64,000 nucleotides of DNA from Ilyonectria destructans (lineage: Eukaryota; Ascomycota; Sordariomycetes; Hypocreales; Nectriaceae): positions 1 to 64,000 of the forward strand of contig JAHEWK010000034.1 in NCBI GenBank assembly GCA_020740775.1. The letters are read 5' to 3'. The position numbers were made by a program, and so were the translations under genes. Below the pieces are notes generated by a model that was given only the letters and a program-made list of their open reading frames with translations, did not search any database and had not been told where the DNA came from. Position 1 is the stretch's first letter, and the number at the start of each line of letters is the position of its first letter. This document shows, one piece after another, positions 1 to 9,805 of the stretch.

Positions 1-145
1 GAGGGATAGTTGGGCTTGAACCGAACTTACAAACAATAGGAAGAACTGAAGTACTAGGAATCGTGAAATGAGAGGTCTAATAATAGGGCGGTAACAAGGC
101 AACGTTAAAGCTAGGTACGCATCCTCCAACGCTCAAGAAGAAAAT

Positions 146-1994
146 TTATTCTGAAAGGCTCTCTTGTTGCGCTTGAAACCAAGTGATCGAAGCTGGCTCA
201 TCGCATACAGGGTTAAACCATATATATCTCTTCAATCGCGGATGAATCACTTCCCATGCCGTGTCTCGTGCAACCTTTTCAATGAGTTTGCTATATGAGA
301 CCTGAAGCTTTGTAAACCGTGCGGCGATTCCGCCTATAACCATGGCCCAAGTTAGAAAATCGAAGGCACGGGGGTCTTCTATAGGGTCTTTTCGCTGTAT
401 GACCTCTATCAAGCATAAAACTCTGGTCGAGTGGCGTAACTTGATTCCTGCATGTGGGGGACTTGGAAGAAGGACCATATCGTGGTAGAGAAGGGTGCAG
501 AGTCGGCATATCTCATGAAGGATAGTAGTGGTATCGATATTTGGCTGCTGGTCTAGGTCGCTTCGGGACATAGCCAACGGGATATATGGAGGCAGAGATA
601 GAATGGCATGTGATGCCCAATCGCAGTTATTTGCCAACACATCAAGGGAATCCGGTGCTCCAGGTCCGCCGCGACAATAATGATCAAGGGCGACAGTCGT
701 TTCTGCCATGACTTCGAGAAATTTGACCATCTTAGGCTCTAGATAGGGAGCCGTGGGCAATGGCGCATCAGGGCTTGGCCGGAAGCACTCGCCTGAGGTC
801 TTGAGCTTTTGATGAGCTTCCAAATCCGGCGCCCATAGACCTTCTTGAACCATTGGCTTCAGCTGGCGCGAACATGGGTACCTAGGTGGAGTATCTAGCC
901 GGGCATTGTAAAGCAAATCGAGGCTGACAAAATGGACGTCAGCAGGCAACATTCCACCGAGATGGGATGTCCGATGTACGGTAGGGTTTAATGGACTTAC
1001 ATAGGCAAAACGAAGCCAAAGGCGTGCTGATCAATATTCGATATTCCACCTTTCTGCTCGACGATATAATAAATGGCGTTCATATGCTCCTTGCCAGGTT
1101 TCATCCGGCCGTAGACATGCATGTGGCGGTATGTAGCTAAGGGCGACAATGGGTGCGGCTCCGGTTGGTCTGAGAGATCCATGCTCCCATGGATAGCAAG
1201 GACAAAGATGGCAAGAAGATCGCTGTTCGAGAATCCGCGAGGAGAACCGAATTGATGCTGCTCGATGAGAGATCGAACAGCTCTAATAGCCTGGATCTTC
1301 CATTTCAGTCCCATTACAAGGATGCGATTTTGTATGCTCGCCGTAGGGCAAGAAATCGTGTAATGTGTAGAAGACCCCATTAATCCGGCATAAAATGCCG
1401 CAGGGGACTCCAGAGTACGCCATAACCATGATTGTGCGAATTTACGCCTTCCACTCTCAAATTCTCCAAATTGCGGCCAAGTGTTGGTGAACGCTAGAAG
1501 GGTCTCGTTAGGGTGGCTGGTTTCAATGTATGAATGACAGACAGATGGCTATGAACGAGACATGGCTCACCGTAGTAGAGCATCAGATGCTCGTCTCGTC
1601 CCATCCCTGACATAACGAAAGAGTCGAATGGGTCCCAACCTGCAGGCCTGAGTGGACAGGACGACATGTGTCGACTCATCGCAGGGTCAGTACCCCCACG
1701 ATCTGTGTCAGCAATGGCTGGTACTTGGCGCTCTTCGATGTGGGTATCGTCAGGCTTGGTGAAGGGACCAGAGTCAGTGCCATGACGCATTGTCTCCGGA
1801 GTGTAAAATATGAACTTGAGGTTCCTTGGCCGCGCGGACATGTACTTCAGACGAGCCTGACGCGATGCATGAGCTCGTGCCGCAGCATTCAGCTGCCCCT
1901 CGTCCGGTGGACTTCCAGTGGAGTTATGGTTCAGAAAGAACAATGAAAGGCCCTTGTTTGAAGCCATTGTCACCCGTGAGGTTGGAATAGACAT
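146..1994 (-). CDS. Fungal-specific transcription factor domain protein (no Zn cluster seen), 3 exons
   Basis: Proposed exons are 1994-1571, 1493-1001 and 923-146, giving 564 aa. Both introns are 77 bp, and all junctions keep frame (donor GTGAGC/acceptor CTTCTAG; donor GTAAGT/acceptor GTCAG). The protein opens with a short basic region rich in Ala/Arg (about residues 30-55), then has the motif DPFDSF (about residues 122-127), which in this family precedes the fungal transcription factor domain. The remaining ~430 residues are helical and typical of that domain. No CX2CX6C binuclear cluster is present, so DNA binding by this protein itself is not shown. A second in-frame Met lies 10 codons downstream of the chosen start. 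The family assignment rests on motif layout and length; the target genes are unknown. Confidence 0.72.
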
Positions 1995-2164
1995 GAAGAA
2001 GCAAGGAGGAGATGGACGGGAGAAGGCTTATCGAGGTGCGCCAACCCCAAATTGGAAGGTGGAGGTGTTCCTTACTGAGTAAGATGATCGCAATATTAGG
2101 CCGACTGATCCCTGTCATTACACTCGGCACTTTGAGTCATTTCTCAAGTGCTGCCATATCGCGA

Positions 2165-2292
2165 GTTACTCAGTAATGCACGATGGAAGTGCGCCGCATT
2201 TCTGGAAACGAAATGAGGGGTAGAGATCTAAGGGCTGTGATTGGTGCAGAAGTGGAAATGCGGCGCACTTCCTTCGTGCATTACTGGGTAAG
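2165..2292. mobile_element. Short MITE-like element with 38-bp terminal inverted repeats
   Basis: Bases 2165-2202 are the near-perfect reverse complement of 2255-2292 (only three mismatches by eye, including the extreme base), around a ~52-bp centre. The arms contain AAGTGCGCCGCATTTC and its complement. This is the layout of a small non-autonomous DNA transposon or a stable hairpin. I could not identify a convincing target-site duplication or a superfamily. Confidence 0.6.
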
Positions 2293-2329
2293 ACAAAAGG
2301 TGGATTGGGATTATTAAGGTCTAAGCGCT

Positions 2330-2620
2330 TTATGTCTGAGGAACACAGCTCCGCCAAACTACGTAGTATCCACATCCCAGCCACCAGCGTATCGGGCCTT
2401 CTTTGTCATACAGTCTCAACATCATGTTCTTGGAGCCGCTGAAGCGTGCGCGACGGGCCAAGCGGCGGAAGGGAAGTTTCGGCGAGGTTGTCGGTCTTAG
2501 GGTTTTCTTTGTCCGCGCTCTGCTTGTTCTTTTGATGACGCCCAGGATGTCGTGCAGGTCTTGATCCGTCACTTTGGCTTCCGGAATGTCGCTGAGGAAT
2601 TGGGATGCTTCTTCGGGGCT
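2330..2620 (-). CDS. Possible small protein or exon, unrecognised
   Basis: An open stretch on the minus strand encodes a segment with an acidic start (DDSPEEASQFL) followed by a strongly basic Arg/Lys region and a Trp-rich tail (RWWLGCGYY), ending at TAA near 2330. The acidic part lies upstream of the first ATG-like codon, so it would need an upstream exon or start. It sits directly beside the MITE-like element. The family is not recognised; it may be a real exon or chance. Confidence 0.22.
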   Translation of the reverse strand, partial: SPEEASQFLSDIPEAKVTDQDLHDILGVIKRTSRARTKKTLRPTTSPKLPFRRLARRARFSGSKNMMLRLYDKEGPIRWWLGCGYYVVWRSCVPQT

Positions 2621-3301
2621 GTCATCTCGGGCTCATTTGATTGGCACGGTTGGTAGGCGACTGTGTTCTGCGCGAGGGATGGAAATTTGGAGAAGAGGGA
2701 ATATAATGAAGAGGAGGGATTGCGTTGCAAAAAACCTTGCACATGGCCTTATTTAACTTTTAATGTTAAATTACTGTTGTCCCGGTCGGGAATGGTCAAG
2801 TGTAGTTGCTAGATAGCTTCGCGGCCTAGCTCACCATTACGGGAATGGCCTCCGTTTCGGACCCTGCCTCGCCCAGGAGCCAGGGCTTTCGGTCCGGAAC
2901 ATATTCGTCCTTGGCCTACCTCTGTACTGACATTCTGCGGTGTTAAGAGTTTATCATTCGCCGCTTGGCGTCCAGCGAAAAGGTATAGTATCGATGGGAG
3001 ACATTAAATGGATTGATCAAGCACTGTTTGCTACCTACCATACGTCCGATGAAAGTCCGACAGGTAACCCGATTATTTATGACGTTGGATATCCCACAAA
3101 ATTTTCTTCTTCTTTGAAAGGTTGATATATATATACATTCATGAAACTAAACTTGCCTAATGGGAAGAGCCTTGACTAGGTGAGCATAGCCCGACTGCTT
3201 GACTGCAGAGCACACTGTTCCCTCAGAGTTACCAACCATAGACCAAGAGCCCTCCCCAACAAACTCAAACCGTACAGCAGATGCCCCAAGGAAGAAACCA
3301 T
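2621..3301. other. Intergenic, nothing recognised
   Basis: There are only short open frames with no recognisable protein signature. The stretch lies downstream of the lysozyme gene and includes a GC-richer patch at about 2810-2930 that does not fold as a tRNA by eye. Confidence 0.5.
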
Positions 3302-4181
3302 CTAGCACTTCACAGGAAGAGCCTTCTCGCTCGTCGCCTTCTTAGCCAAGGCAATCTCAGCGTTACGCCGACGAACAAGGCCCGGGAGCTTCCTCTTGCC
3401 CGCGTAAACCCACTTGGGCAGCTCCCCAGAAATCACTGTGTTGGGCTTCTCGCCCTTGTTGAGACGCTTGATGAGCTGCGATCCCTCGGCGGCGCCGCAG
3501 CCGACGTTTAAGGACCAGCTGACCAGGGCGCCGAACTGGTTCTTGTTGAGGGTGACTTTGCTGTTAACCATTTTGGGGATGCATTTCTCGAATTTCTGCC
3601 ATAGTTAGAACTGGTCGTTTGAGATGTTGAAGATGGACTTACTCTCATGTCATCCGCGAGAAGCTTCTTGCCGTTGGCCTTTGACAGGGGGATTGGGTAT
3701 TTGACATCAGTGCACTTGGAGTTCTTGCAGAGATGACCGTAGCCTACGGTAGGATAGCCAGCAGCGTCCTTGTCTGTCTTGACTCGTTAGTTCTCCTGAC
3801 ACTCCCAAGAGCAAGAGATCACTGACAGATATGAGGAACGAAACCCTCAAACTCGCCAATCAGGTCTACGGTAGCCTGGTTAGAAGACGGCGCAGAGCAA
3901 CCTCCGCCGCACTTGGGCTTGACGTATCCATTGGAGCCCGTCTTGACGTAGTAGTCCGAGACGTAGCAGCCATCCGAGATCTTATCCCAGATGGTATTCC
4001 CGCTGATGTTTGTGCCCTCGGTTTGGCAGGTGATGGTGACGTCGGTGCCCTTCTTCAATACCTTCTTGACCGCGTAGCTGGTGCCTGGGCCGGAGCGGCA
4101 CTTGACGTCATCGCCGGTGATGGGGTATGCGGTCGCGAGGGAGGCCGCGAGGGTAGAGAGGGCAAAGAGAGTGAACTTCAT
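3302..4181 (-). CDS. Secreted GH24-type lysozyme with N-terminal SH3-like domain
   Basis: Proposed exons are 4181-3827, 3782-3643 and 3595-3302 (introns 44 and 47 bp, all in frame), giving 262 aa. Residues 1-18 are a signal peptide. Residues ~19-91 are a Cys-containing SH3-like (SH3_3) module with CRSGPGTSY and DGCYVSDYYV. A GH24 phage-type lysozyme domain follows, starting with LIGEFEGF, whose Glu (E112) is the likely catalytic acid, then GYPTVGYGHLC and the C-terminal LPGLVRRRNAEI. GH24 enzymes hydrolyse the MurNAc-GlcNAc bond of bacterial peptidoglycan, so a secreted antibacterial or bacteria-feeding role is likely. The SH3-like module is close to that of the CHAP protein at 7190. It lies in the same orientation as the sialidase upstream. 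Intron 1 is short, so its exact borders are less sure. Confidence 0.85.
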
Positions 4182-5137
4182 GGTGGGCGATGTTCTGTAA
4201 AGGGGAAGTTGAAAGGAAGTTGATGGGAATCAGTTCAAGCTCAAGAGGCCAAGACGAAACCCTTTATGTACTCAAAACTCAATGTCGTGCAAGATTGAAG
4301 GAGTAACTTAAATGAACCTTTGTGCCTCATTTCCATCTGGACCCTTGGAAACCATCTGTCATACCTCCCCAAAACGCCTTGCTCTTTGAGCAGCTGAAGA
4401 ACACAACTGCCGGCATTCTAGACTCCTTCTTACACAATAAGACGGGGAAACTTTTATGCCGATTAATAAATTAATTCTTGACTTACGGAGGAAATCCCAA
4501 TCTGCCGGATTTGGACGCTGCTCAATTGCCTGAATGGGATCCCTGCGGATGTGGGGATTGGTGAAACATATCGGAGATTTGCCCCGATTCTGCAAGCTGA
4601 AAGAAAGACTGGGGACTTTGTTTCTCTGCGACGGGCCGAATCTGGATGTAGATCCGTTTCGAATGGCGAAACGGCGGGTACATCCGTTGTTTGCGGAAAT
4701 GTCCGTCTGACATAAGTGGACGGGCCTTGGGCTTAGAGACATGCATTCATTGAGGCGTTGAATGTGCAAGGAATACTCGAGTATGACATGCTGAACGGGC
4801 TGATCCTTGAGCTTGACCCTCTTAACGGCTAACTTGCTTGCTGAATGCTACGTCAAACTCCGTGGTTGAATTCCAAAGGCATGATTGGTCAAGCCATGTT
4901 GTGGCTAATGTGGTTGTTCAGCGCCGGTGCGAGGGTCAATATGAAGCCTTCAGGCGGAGAGTTGCGCATAAACGAGACGTAGTAATACTATCTTTAAGAA
5001 GCTCAGGCTTGGTTCTGAAGAAAATAATTGAAATAAACAGCAGAAGAGATGAACAAGACTCGATGCTGAACCAAGCATCCGCCCAGCGGTTCAACCCACA
5101 GAGATCCTTTCTCCATCACAACCACGTCCAACTTATT
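4182..5137. other. Intergenic: lysozyme promoter side and sialidase 3' side
   Basis: This is about 950 bp between two minus-strand genes. It must hold the lysozyme promoter and the sialidase terminator. No coding signature or repeat was recognised. Confidence 0.5.
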
Positions 5138-6391
5138 CTAATTATTTGGACCATTCAAAATCCAACTCAAATTGAATCTCCTCCACACGATCGCCCTATG
5201 ATCCTTCTCCGATCCGCCAGCCTGGTAAAAGTCCGTCTCAACCAAAGCACCAACCTTACGATCCGCCGTCTTGGTCAAACTCGAGTAGCCGCCCTCAAAC
5301 CCAACACCAGAGATGGGAGCATCAGAGAGCTTCCTCCCGTAGTTGAACTTTTTCGCATCACCGTCGTAGCTGATCCGTACGCGCATGCGTCTCCGGCTGC
5401 TCTTGTGCGCAGAGTTTATGAAGAGCGTGCGCGCTGGGCCGTTAGCGTCCTTTTTGTTGTAGAGGAGGGTGGATGCTTCGCAGGCGGGGTCTGGGAGGCC
5501 CTTGTCGAGGACGAAGGGGCCGAATGCAGACAGAGAGCCTCGGGCGACTTTACGGTAGTCGTCTTCGGCAGAGGCACGGTCGTTACGGTAGAGTCTTCCG
5601 TCTGGAGTTTGGGCGATTGTGCCTTCGGAGCCGGCGCCTTTGAGGGATTGGTAGGACCATGTGCGCTTACCGGGCTTGCCACGGCCGATGATGTTTCTTC
5701 CTTGAGCGGGAACGACGAGCTCACCAGAAGAGAGGGTGATGCCGATTCCAGGGCCAACAGCATCCCATGACCATCCGTCAGGCGTGAGCTGCTTCGTCAT
5801 GTCCACAGGTTCAGACCAAGTCTTGCCGTCGTCGGTGCTCTGGGTTAGGAAGATATGGCGTCTTCCCTCCCAAGACTTGTTGATCTTGTTTGTCTTCTTT
5901 CCACTGGGGAGGGTGTCGCCGCCGTTTTGGCTGTAGTCGCCGTGGTTCCAGCTTAGGAACAAATAAATGGTGTTTCCGTCAACCACAGGCGTGGGGTTTC
6001 CCCAAGTGCCATGTCCCTTTCCGACCACCTCTCGGAGGGAATCCCAGTCGCTGGGGCTATCACCGTGGCTCTTGGTGGTCTTAGTGCGCTTGTAGACGAG
6101 ATTGACGTCCCCGTAGTCTCGATTGTTGTGCCGCCGACCTTCGGCGAATGCGAGGATGCGACCGGTAGTTGTAGTAACTGCAGCGGGGATTCTGAAGGAA
6201 TGGAAACCAACGCCGTTTGGAAGCTTGTCTGCGTTGCGCATGTTGGAGCTGTGGAATAGGGCGAAGCCTTTGTGGTAGGGTGTTTGACTCTTGGCTGGGT
6301 CGTTGACGTTGGCAAAGACGGTGTAAGCCGTGAGCAGCACCAAGAGCAGAGCTTTGATGGAGCTGTTGAAACTGAACATTGTGTTTGCCAT
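5138..6391 (-). CDS. Secreted exo-sialidase / KDNase-type enzyme (GH33)
   Basis: A single exon of 417 aa. An N-terminal hydrophobic segment (about residues 10-27, ending TVFAN) is the signal peptide. Family marks in order: FRIPA with R67 of the arginine triad, AEGRR and DYGD near 83-95, an Asp-box STDDGKTW at 185-192, and GVGFEGGYSSL at 363-372 carrying the probable Tyr nucleophile (Y369). Fungal GH33 enzymes release terminal sialic acid or preferentially KDN from glycans; which substrate this one prefers cannot be read from sequence. It lies between two peptidoglycan hydrolase genes and shares an ~800-bp divergent intergenic region with the CHAP gene, which suggests joint use outside the cell. 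The second Met (MFSFNSS) is an alternative start. Confidence 0.88.
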   Translation of the reverse strand: MANTMFSFNSSIKALLLVLLTAYTVFANVNDPAKSQTPYHKGFALFHSSNMRNADKLPNGVGFHSFRIPAAVTTTTGRILAFAEGRRHNNRDYGDVNLVYKRTKTTKSHGDSPSDWDSLREVVGKGHGTWGNPTPVVDGNTIYLFLSWNHGDYSQNGGDTLPSGKKTNKINKSWEGRRHIFLTQSTDDGKTWSEPVDMTKQLTPDGWSWDAVGPGIGITLSSGELVVPAQGRNIIGRGKPGKRTWSYQSLKGAGSEGTIAQTPDGRLYRNDRASAEDDYRKVARGSLSAFGPFVLDKGLPDPACEASTLLYNKKDANGPARTLFINSAHKSSRRRMRVRISYDGDAKKFNYGRKLSDAPISGVGFEGGYSSLTKTADRKVGALVETDFYQAGGSEKDHRAIVWRRFNLSWILNGPNN

Positions 6392-7189
6392 GAGGATGTG
6401 ATTTCAGTTCTCACTTGGCGAAAACCATGGGGAGCAATGTATGTTTTTCGTCATATTTATATATGAAACTATATATGCTTTGAATGGATGACAAAATACT
6501 AAGAACCTTGCCTGTCGGAAGATTTGGATGAATGATGACAGCTGATTGACTTCAGCATTAACCACCGACAATATCAACAATTTCGGATAGATAGCCCACG
6601 TGCTCGAGGAAATCCCTTGACTGGAAAATACGGTCGTGTCAGTGCTAATTAATCACATGCAGATCAATTAACAGACGTCCTTCCTAATGCGCACAAGGCC
6701 ATGCAGACTATCACGACCCCTGTCTTTTTTATCGACTATGATCCTCCGCGGTGAAACAACTAAAGAGGAAAGTGGTCCGACACCCTTTTGAGATACCTCC
6801 GTGGGAGCTGATTAAAGAGCTAATACAGAGTCAGCAAGGGTCGTTTCTGAGGCCGAGAACACTGTCGATTTGGGGATTATCGGGGGATGCCGTCTCGTTC
6901 CGGAACCTTATTGAGAAAGTCCTTCAATCTCAATATGCAGGCTGCCAGAAAAGGTCCGATGACCGTCAATCAAATGGAACAATGAATTCCTCCGTCTTAC
7001 AGACTGGGGCTTTTCAATCTGTCCGTCTTCATTTTGATTTCGATCGTCCGTCGTTTGTCGTTGTACTCTCCTTCAGCTGAAGGGGTGATTGGTGTTGGTT
7101 CCAATTTCTATAAAGTGAAGCAACTATCAAGTTCCCATTCATGTTCAATATCACCAGCAGTCAAGATAATGCCTTGAATACCTCTCAAA
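6392..7189. promoter_or_regulatory. Divergent promoter region between sialidase and CHAP gene
   Basis: This is an ~800-bp region flanked by start codons pointing away from each other, so it must contain both promoters. A TATAAAG-like box (CTATAAAGTG) lies about 80 bp before the CHAP start, and a TATATATG-rich stretch at ~6455-6475 lies before the sialidase start. No defined operator was recognised. Confidence 0.45.
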
Positions 7190-7897
7190 ATGAAGCTGAC
7201 AACTTTCTGCGCCTATGCGCTCGCATTCTTTTCCACTGGAGTTCACTCCTATCCCGTGACCAGCGACAACCTCAACTGCCGCTCCGGTCCAGGCACGGCC
7301 TTCGCCATCAAGAAATTCTACAAAAAAGGCCACGATGTCACTATCACCTGCCAGACTGAGGGTGATAATATCGAGGGAAATTCCATCTGGGACAAGACAT
7401 CCGACGGCTGCTACGTTGCCGATAAATACGTCAAGACAGGAAAGGACGGCTACGTAAAAGGCAAATGCACCAACGTCCCCAAACCTCCCAAGAACAACAA
7501 AATCCCAGGTCCTAGAGTCAACGACTATCCCTACAAGAACAGCTGCGGCCCAGCGGACAAGTGGCTCTACTTCAAGTGCCAATGCACCAGCTTCGTGGCA
7601 TGGCGGGTGAATGAGCGACTGGGCATCAAGTTCCACAACAAGTACAAGGGGAAGGCATGGGGACATGGGTATCAGTGGGATGAGGCTGCGAGGGCGAGTG
7701 GTGTGAGGGTTGATAATAAGCCTGTGCCAGGGTGTATTGCTCAGACGGATGCTGGGCAGAAGGGACATGTTGCTTGGGTTTCTGCTGTTGATGGGGATAT
7801 GGTTACTGTTGAGGAGTACAACTGGAACAATTACAGGGCTTATGGGACGCGCAAGGTCCACAAGAGCAAGTTTAGGTACATTCATCTCAAGGTCTAA
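7190..7897 (+). CDS. Secreted SH3-CHAP domain cell-wall amidase/peptidase
   Basis: A single exon of 235 aa. A signal peptide spans residues 1-20. An SH3-like module (about 21-93) has CRSGPGTAF and DGCYVADKYV, closely matching the module of the GH24 protein at 3302. After a Pro/Lys linker comes a CHAP domain with QCTSFVAWRVN (Cys132 as probable nucleophile), GHVAWVSAV (His193) and VEEYNW (acidic/Asn third position). CHAP enzymes cut peptidoglycan amide bonds, either N-acetylmuramoyl-L-alanine amidase or endopeptidase; which one is not decidable here. Such domains are common in bacteria and phages and scattered in fungi, so horizontal origin is plausible. The codon use looks ordinary for the neighbourhood. 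Confidence 0.87.
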   Translation: MKLTTFCAYALAFFSTGVHSYPVTSDNLNCRSGPGTAFAIKKFYKKGHDVTITCQTEGDNIEGNSIWDKTSDGCYVADKYVKTGKDGYVKGKCTNVPKPPKNNKIPGPRVNDYPYKNSCGPADKWLYFKCQCTSFVAWRVNERLGIKFHNKYKGKAWGHGYQWDEAARASGVRVDNKPVPGCIAQTDAGQKGHVAWVSAVDGDMVTVEEYNWNNYRAYGTRKVHKSKFRYIHLKV

Positions 7898-8437
7898 GGG
7901 GCTTGTGGTTGTTGGCTTGAGCAAGGAAGAGGGAATTAGTGGAATCACTGTTGTATTGCTTTAACTAGCTCGACGACAATAAAACACCTTGATACTCAAA
8001 GCTCATTACTGTGTTAAGCCGTGCCACATTATCCCTTCATTGAATTCATCGTCGACACCACATCACCGGGAAGCCGTGGTGAAGTTGTCCACAATCCGTT
8101 TTCGTTCCGCAAGCCTATGACGAATATCAGCGCGACGATGAAGAAGCGCACCCAGTAGTCAAGAATATCATCGATGAGGTGGGAATATTGTCTCGTGACA
8201 TTGTGCGTATCTTCATCCAGATCCAAGATGGTCATTACGAGTCGCCTCCCTACTGTACCAAGGGTGCACTGTATTTTGACAAAATACCGTAAAAACTCTG
8301 TCAACTCACGCAGCTTAGCGTGCATGAAGAGCCCCACTGGGCTGCGGATCCCGCCCCCCGCGAAAATTAGCCGACGGCCAGTTTCAACTTCCACACATCT
8401 TCCTCATGGCAACGCAAAGCCGCTTGCAACGACGAAA

Positions 8438-8869
8438 ATGACTGCCGCCGGCTTCTTGGATATTATATGTGTGTTTTTTGGTGTTGAGAGTCACATCTTA
8501 GGACTTTGCACTGACCAATCAGACGTCACAGATGATTTCGAGACCGCAGCCTGCTTCGAGTTTGGACAGACCTACTTCCTTGAGTACCGAAAGCTCTCGA
8601 CTCCAGGTCTAAATCCCGGTATTTCCCTTACACAAGGGGGCTCTCACTATGCTTGGATCAGAGAGGCTAGTCGGCCTTTAGTTGAGGATGTCTTGCAGGC
8701 TGGAAAGCTGGTTTTTTGCCGCCCTGAGTGCTACGGAAAGAGGTGGAAGAAGATGGACTGGCGGTTAGGGATTGAGAGGCAATGGCAAGACGGAATTGTG
8801 TTCTTTTGGCAGGATAATGAGGTTATGATATCTTCTGATGTTGATAATCATACTAGTTGCAATAGATAG
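8438..8869 (+). CDS. Hypothetical protein, weak support
   Basis: An open frame of 143 codons from an ATG at 8438 (the frame stays open back to 8174). It is Trp/Cys-containing with no recognised domain. The C-terminal half (YRKLSTPG, KRWKKMDWRLGIERQW) has a protein-like composition and could be an exon of an otherwise degraded gene. No neighbour suggests a function. Confidence 0.3.
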   Translation: MTAAGFLDIICVFFGVESHILGLCTDQSDVTDDFETAACFEFGQTYFLEYRKLSTPGLNPGISLTQGGSHYAWIREASRPLVEDVLQAGKLVFCRPECYGKRWKKMDWRLGIERQWQDGIVFFWQDNEVMISSDVDNHTSCNR

Positions 8870-8922
8870 TGTCCCTGACCTCAGATACTCGAGATTTCTG
8901 TGAGTCATCGTCTTGAAGCCGT

Positions 8923-9366
8923 CTAACTAATTCCGCCTTCCGCCGCCGCGGGGCTCCGAAGCGGCACTCTTCGCCAGGCCCCGAGCAGATAGTCCTCGTT
9001 GTCCCTGTTGGGGCCTCGAGTGGGCTGCCTCGCGGAGGCTGTGATGATGTCGAGCGGTCGGTTCCGGAACAGCTCTGGCCACCTCGTATGCTTCAGCCAA
9101 GGCGTCGTCTCGTTGTCTTCGGCGCACGAGTACTCTTGGCTCTCCCGCCACATCGGGTCAGCCCTAGCTTGCAAGCGACGGTCCTCGGCCGTCTCCTGCG
9201 CGAGCAATGCATCGTTGTATCCTCGTATAGGCGTGGCCGCAGCCGGCCATCCTCCGGGTGGGTCGTCCTTGTGCGGCGCGTAGGCAGGGCTCGTAGGTGG
9301 CGGAGTCGATAGATCCGTCAGCGGTGGCTGCTGCACTTGGGCAGGCCGAAGCGTAGGTAGGGACAT
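8923..9366 (-). pseudogene. N-terminal fragment of an OrsD/RecQ-family protein
   Basis: 147 aa from an ATG. The segment TTPWLKHTRWPELFRNRPLD (then DIITASARQP and a YLLG motif) is nearly the same as the start of the large protein at 52880-55705. It stops shortly after (AEGGIS), where the full-length family continues for many hundred residues. The Pro-rich N-terminus is different from that of the 52880 gene. It is therefore a broken member of the same family, not a complete gene. Confidence 0.6.
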
Positions 9367-9439
9367 GGTGTCGGTATATTATAAATAATAATAGATGATG
9401 GAATAGAATATATATGCACCTAATAAAGTACTATACTAT

Positions 9440-9502
9440 GTAGGAGTAGTAGTAGTAGTAGTGGTAGTAATAGTAGTAGTAGTAGTAGTGGTGGTGGTGG
9501 TA
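9440..9502 (+). repeat. (AGT/GGT)n trinucleotide microsatellite
   Basis: An uninterrupted run of AGT/GTA-type triplets with a terminal GGT run, just upstream of the truncated ORF at 8923-9366. It probably arose by replication slippage. Confidence 0.85.
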
Positions 9503-9789
9503 AGTCCAGTCTCCTTGCAATGGCTCTATTCTTTTTCCTCCTATTCTATGTACGATTCTCATTTCCCCCGGCGGCGCGGCGGGCAACCTATGCGCAGTTC
9601 ATGGTTGCGATGCCGGTGAAGAATAAAATTAAGGGGCTTTTTCGATGAAAAAGGAAGGGGCAAGGCGAATGGCGGTCCTTTGGCGGGACCGGGGTCGGTG
9701 CGTTGATGATACGTTCCCTTTTTGGACGAAAGAGGAGGAAAACGGACGTTGATTGGGCGGCGGGGGCTCTTTGGAGGAAAAAGGCAGGC
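9503..9789. other. Gap between microsatellite and retroelement
   Basis: A G-rich stretch without a recognised gene. It might hold decayed 5' sequence of the retroelement, but the reading frame of the reverse transcriptase is closed by TAG at 9803. Confidence 0.35.
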
Positions 9790-9805
9790 CGACTACAAAC
9801 AGTAG

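Noticed and set aside
2166..2384. 72-aa frame across the inverted repeat
   Set aside because: It reads through both arms of a MITE-like element and has no protein-like features.
2800..2935. Possible tRNA
   Set aside because: The stretch looked structured, but no cloverleaf with TTC and acceptor stem could be drawn.
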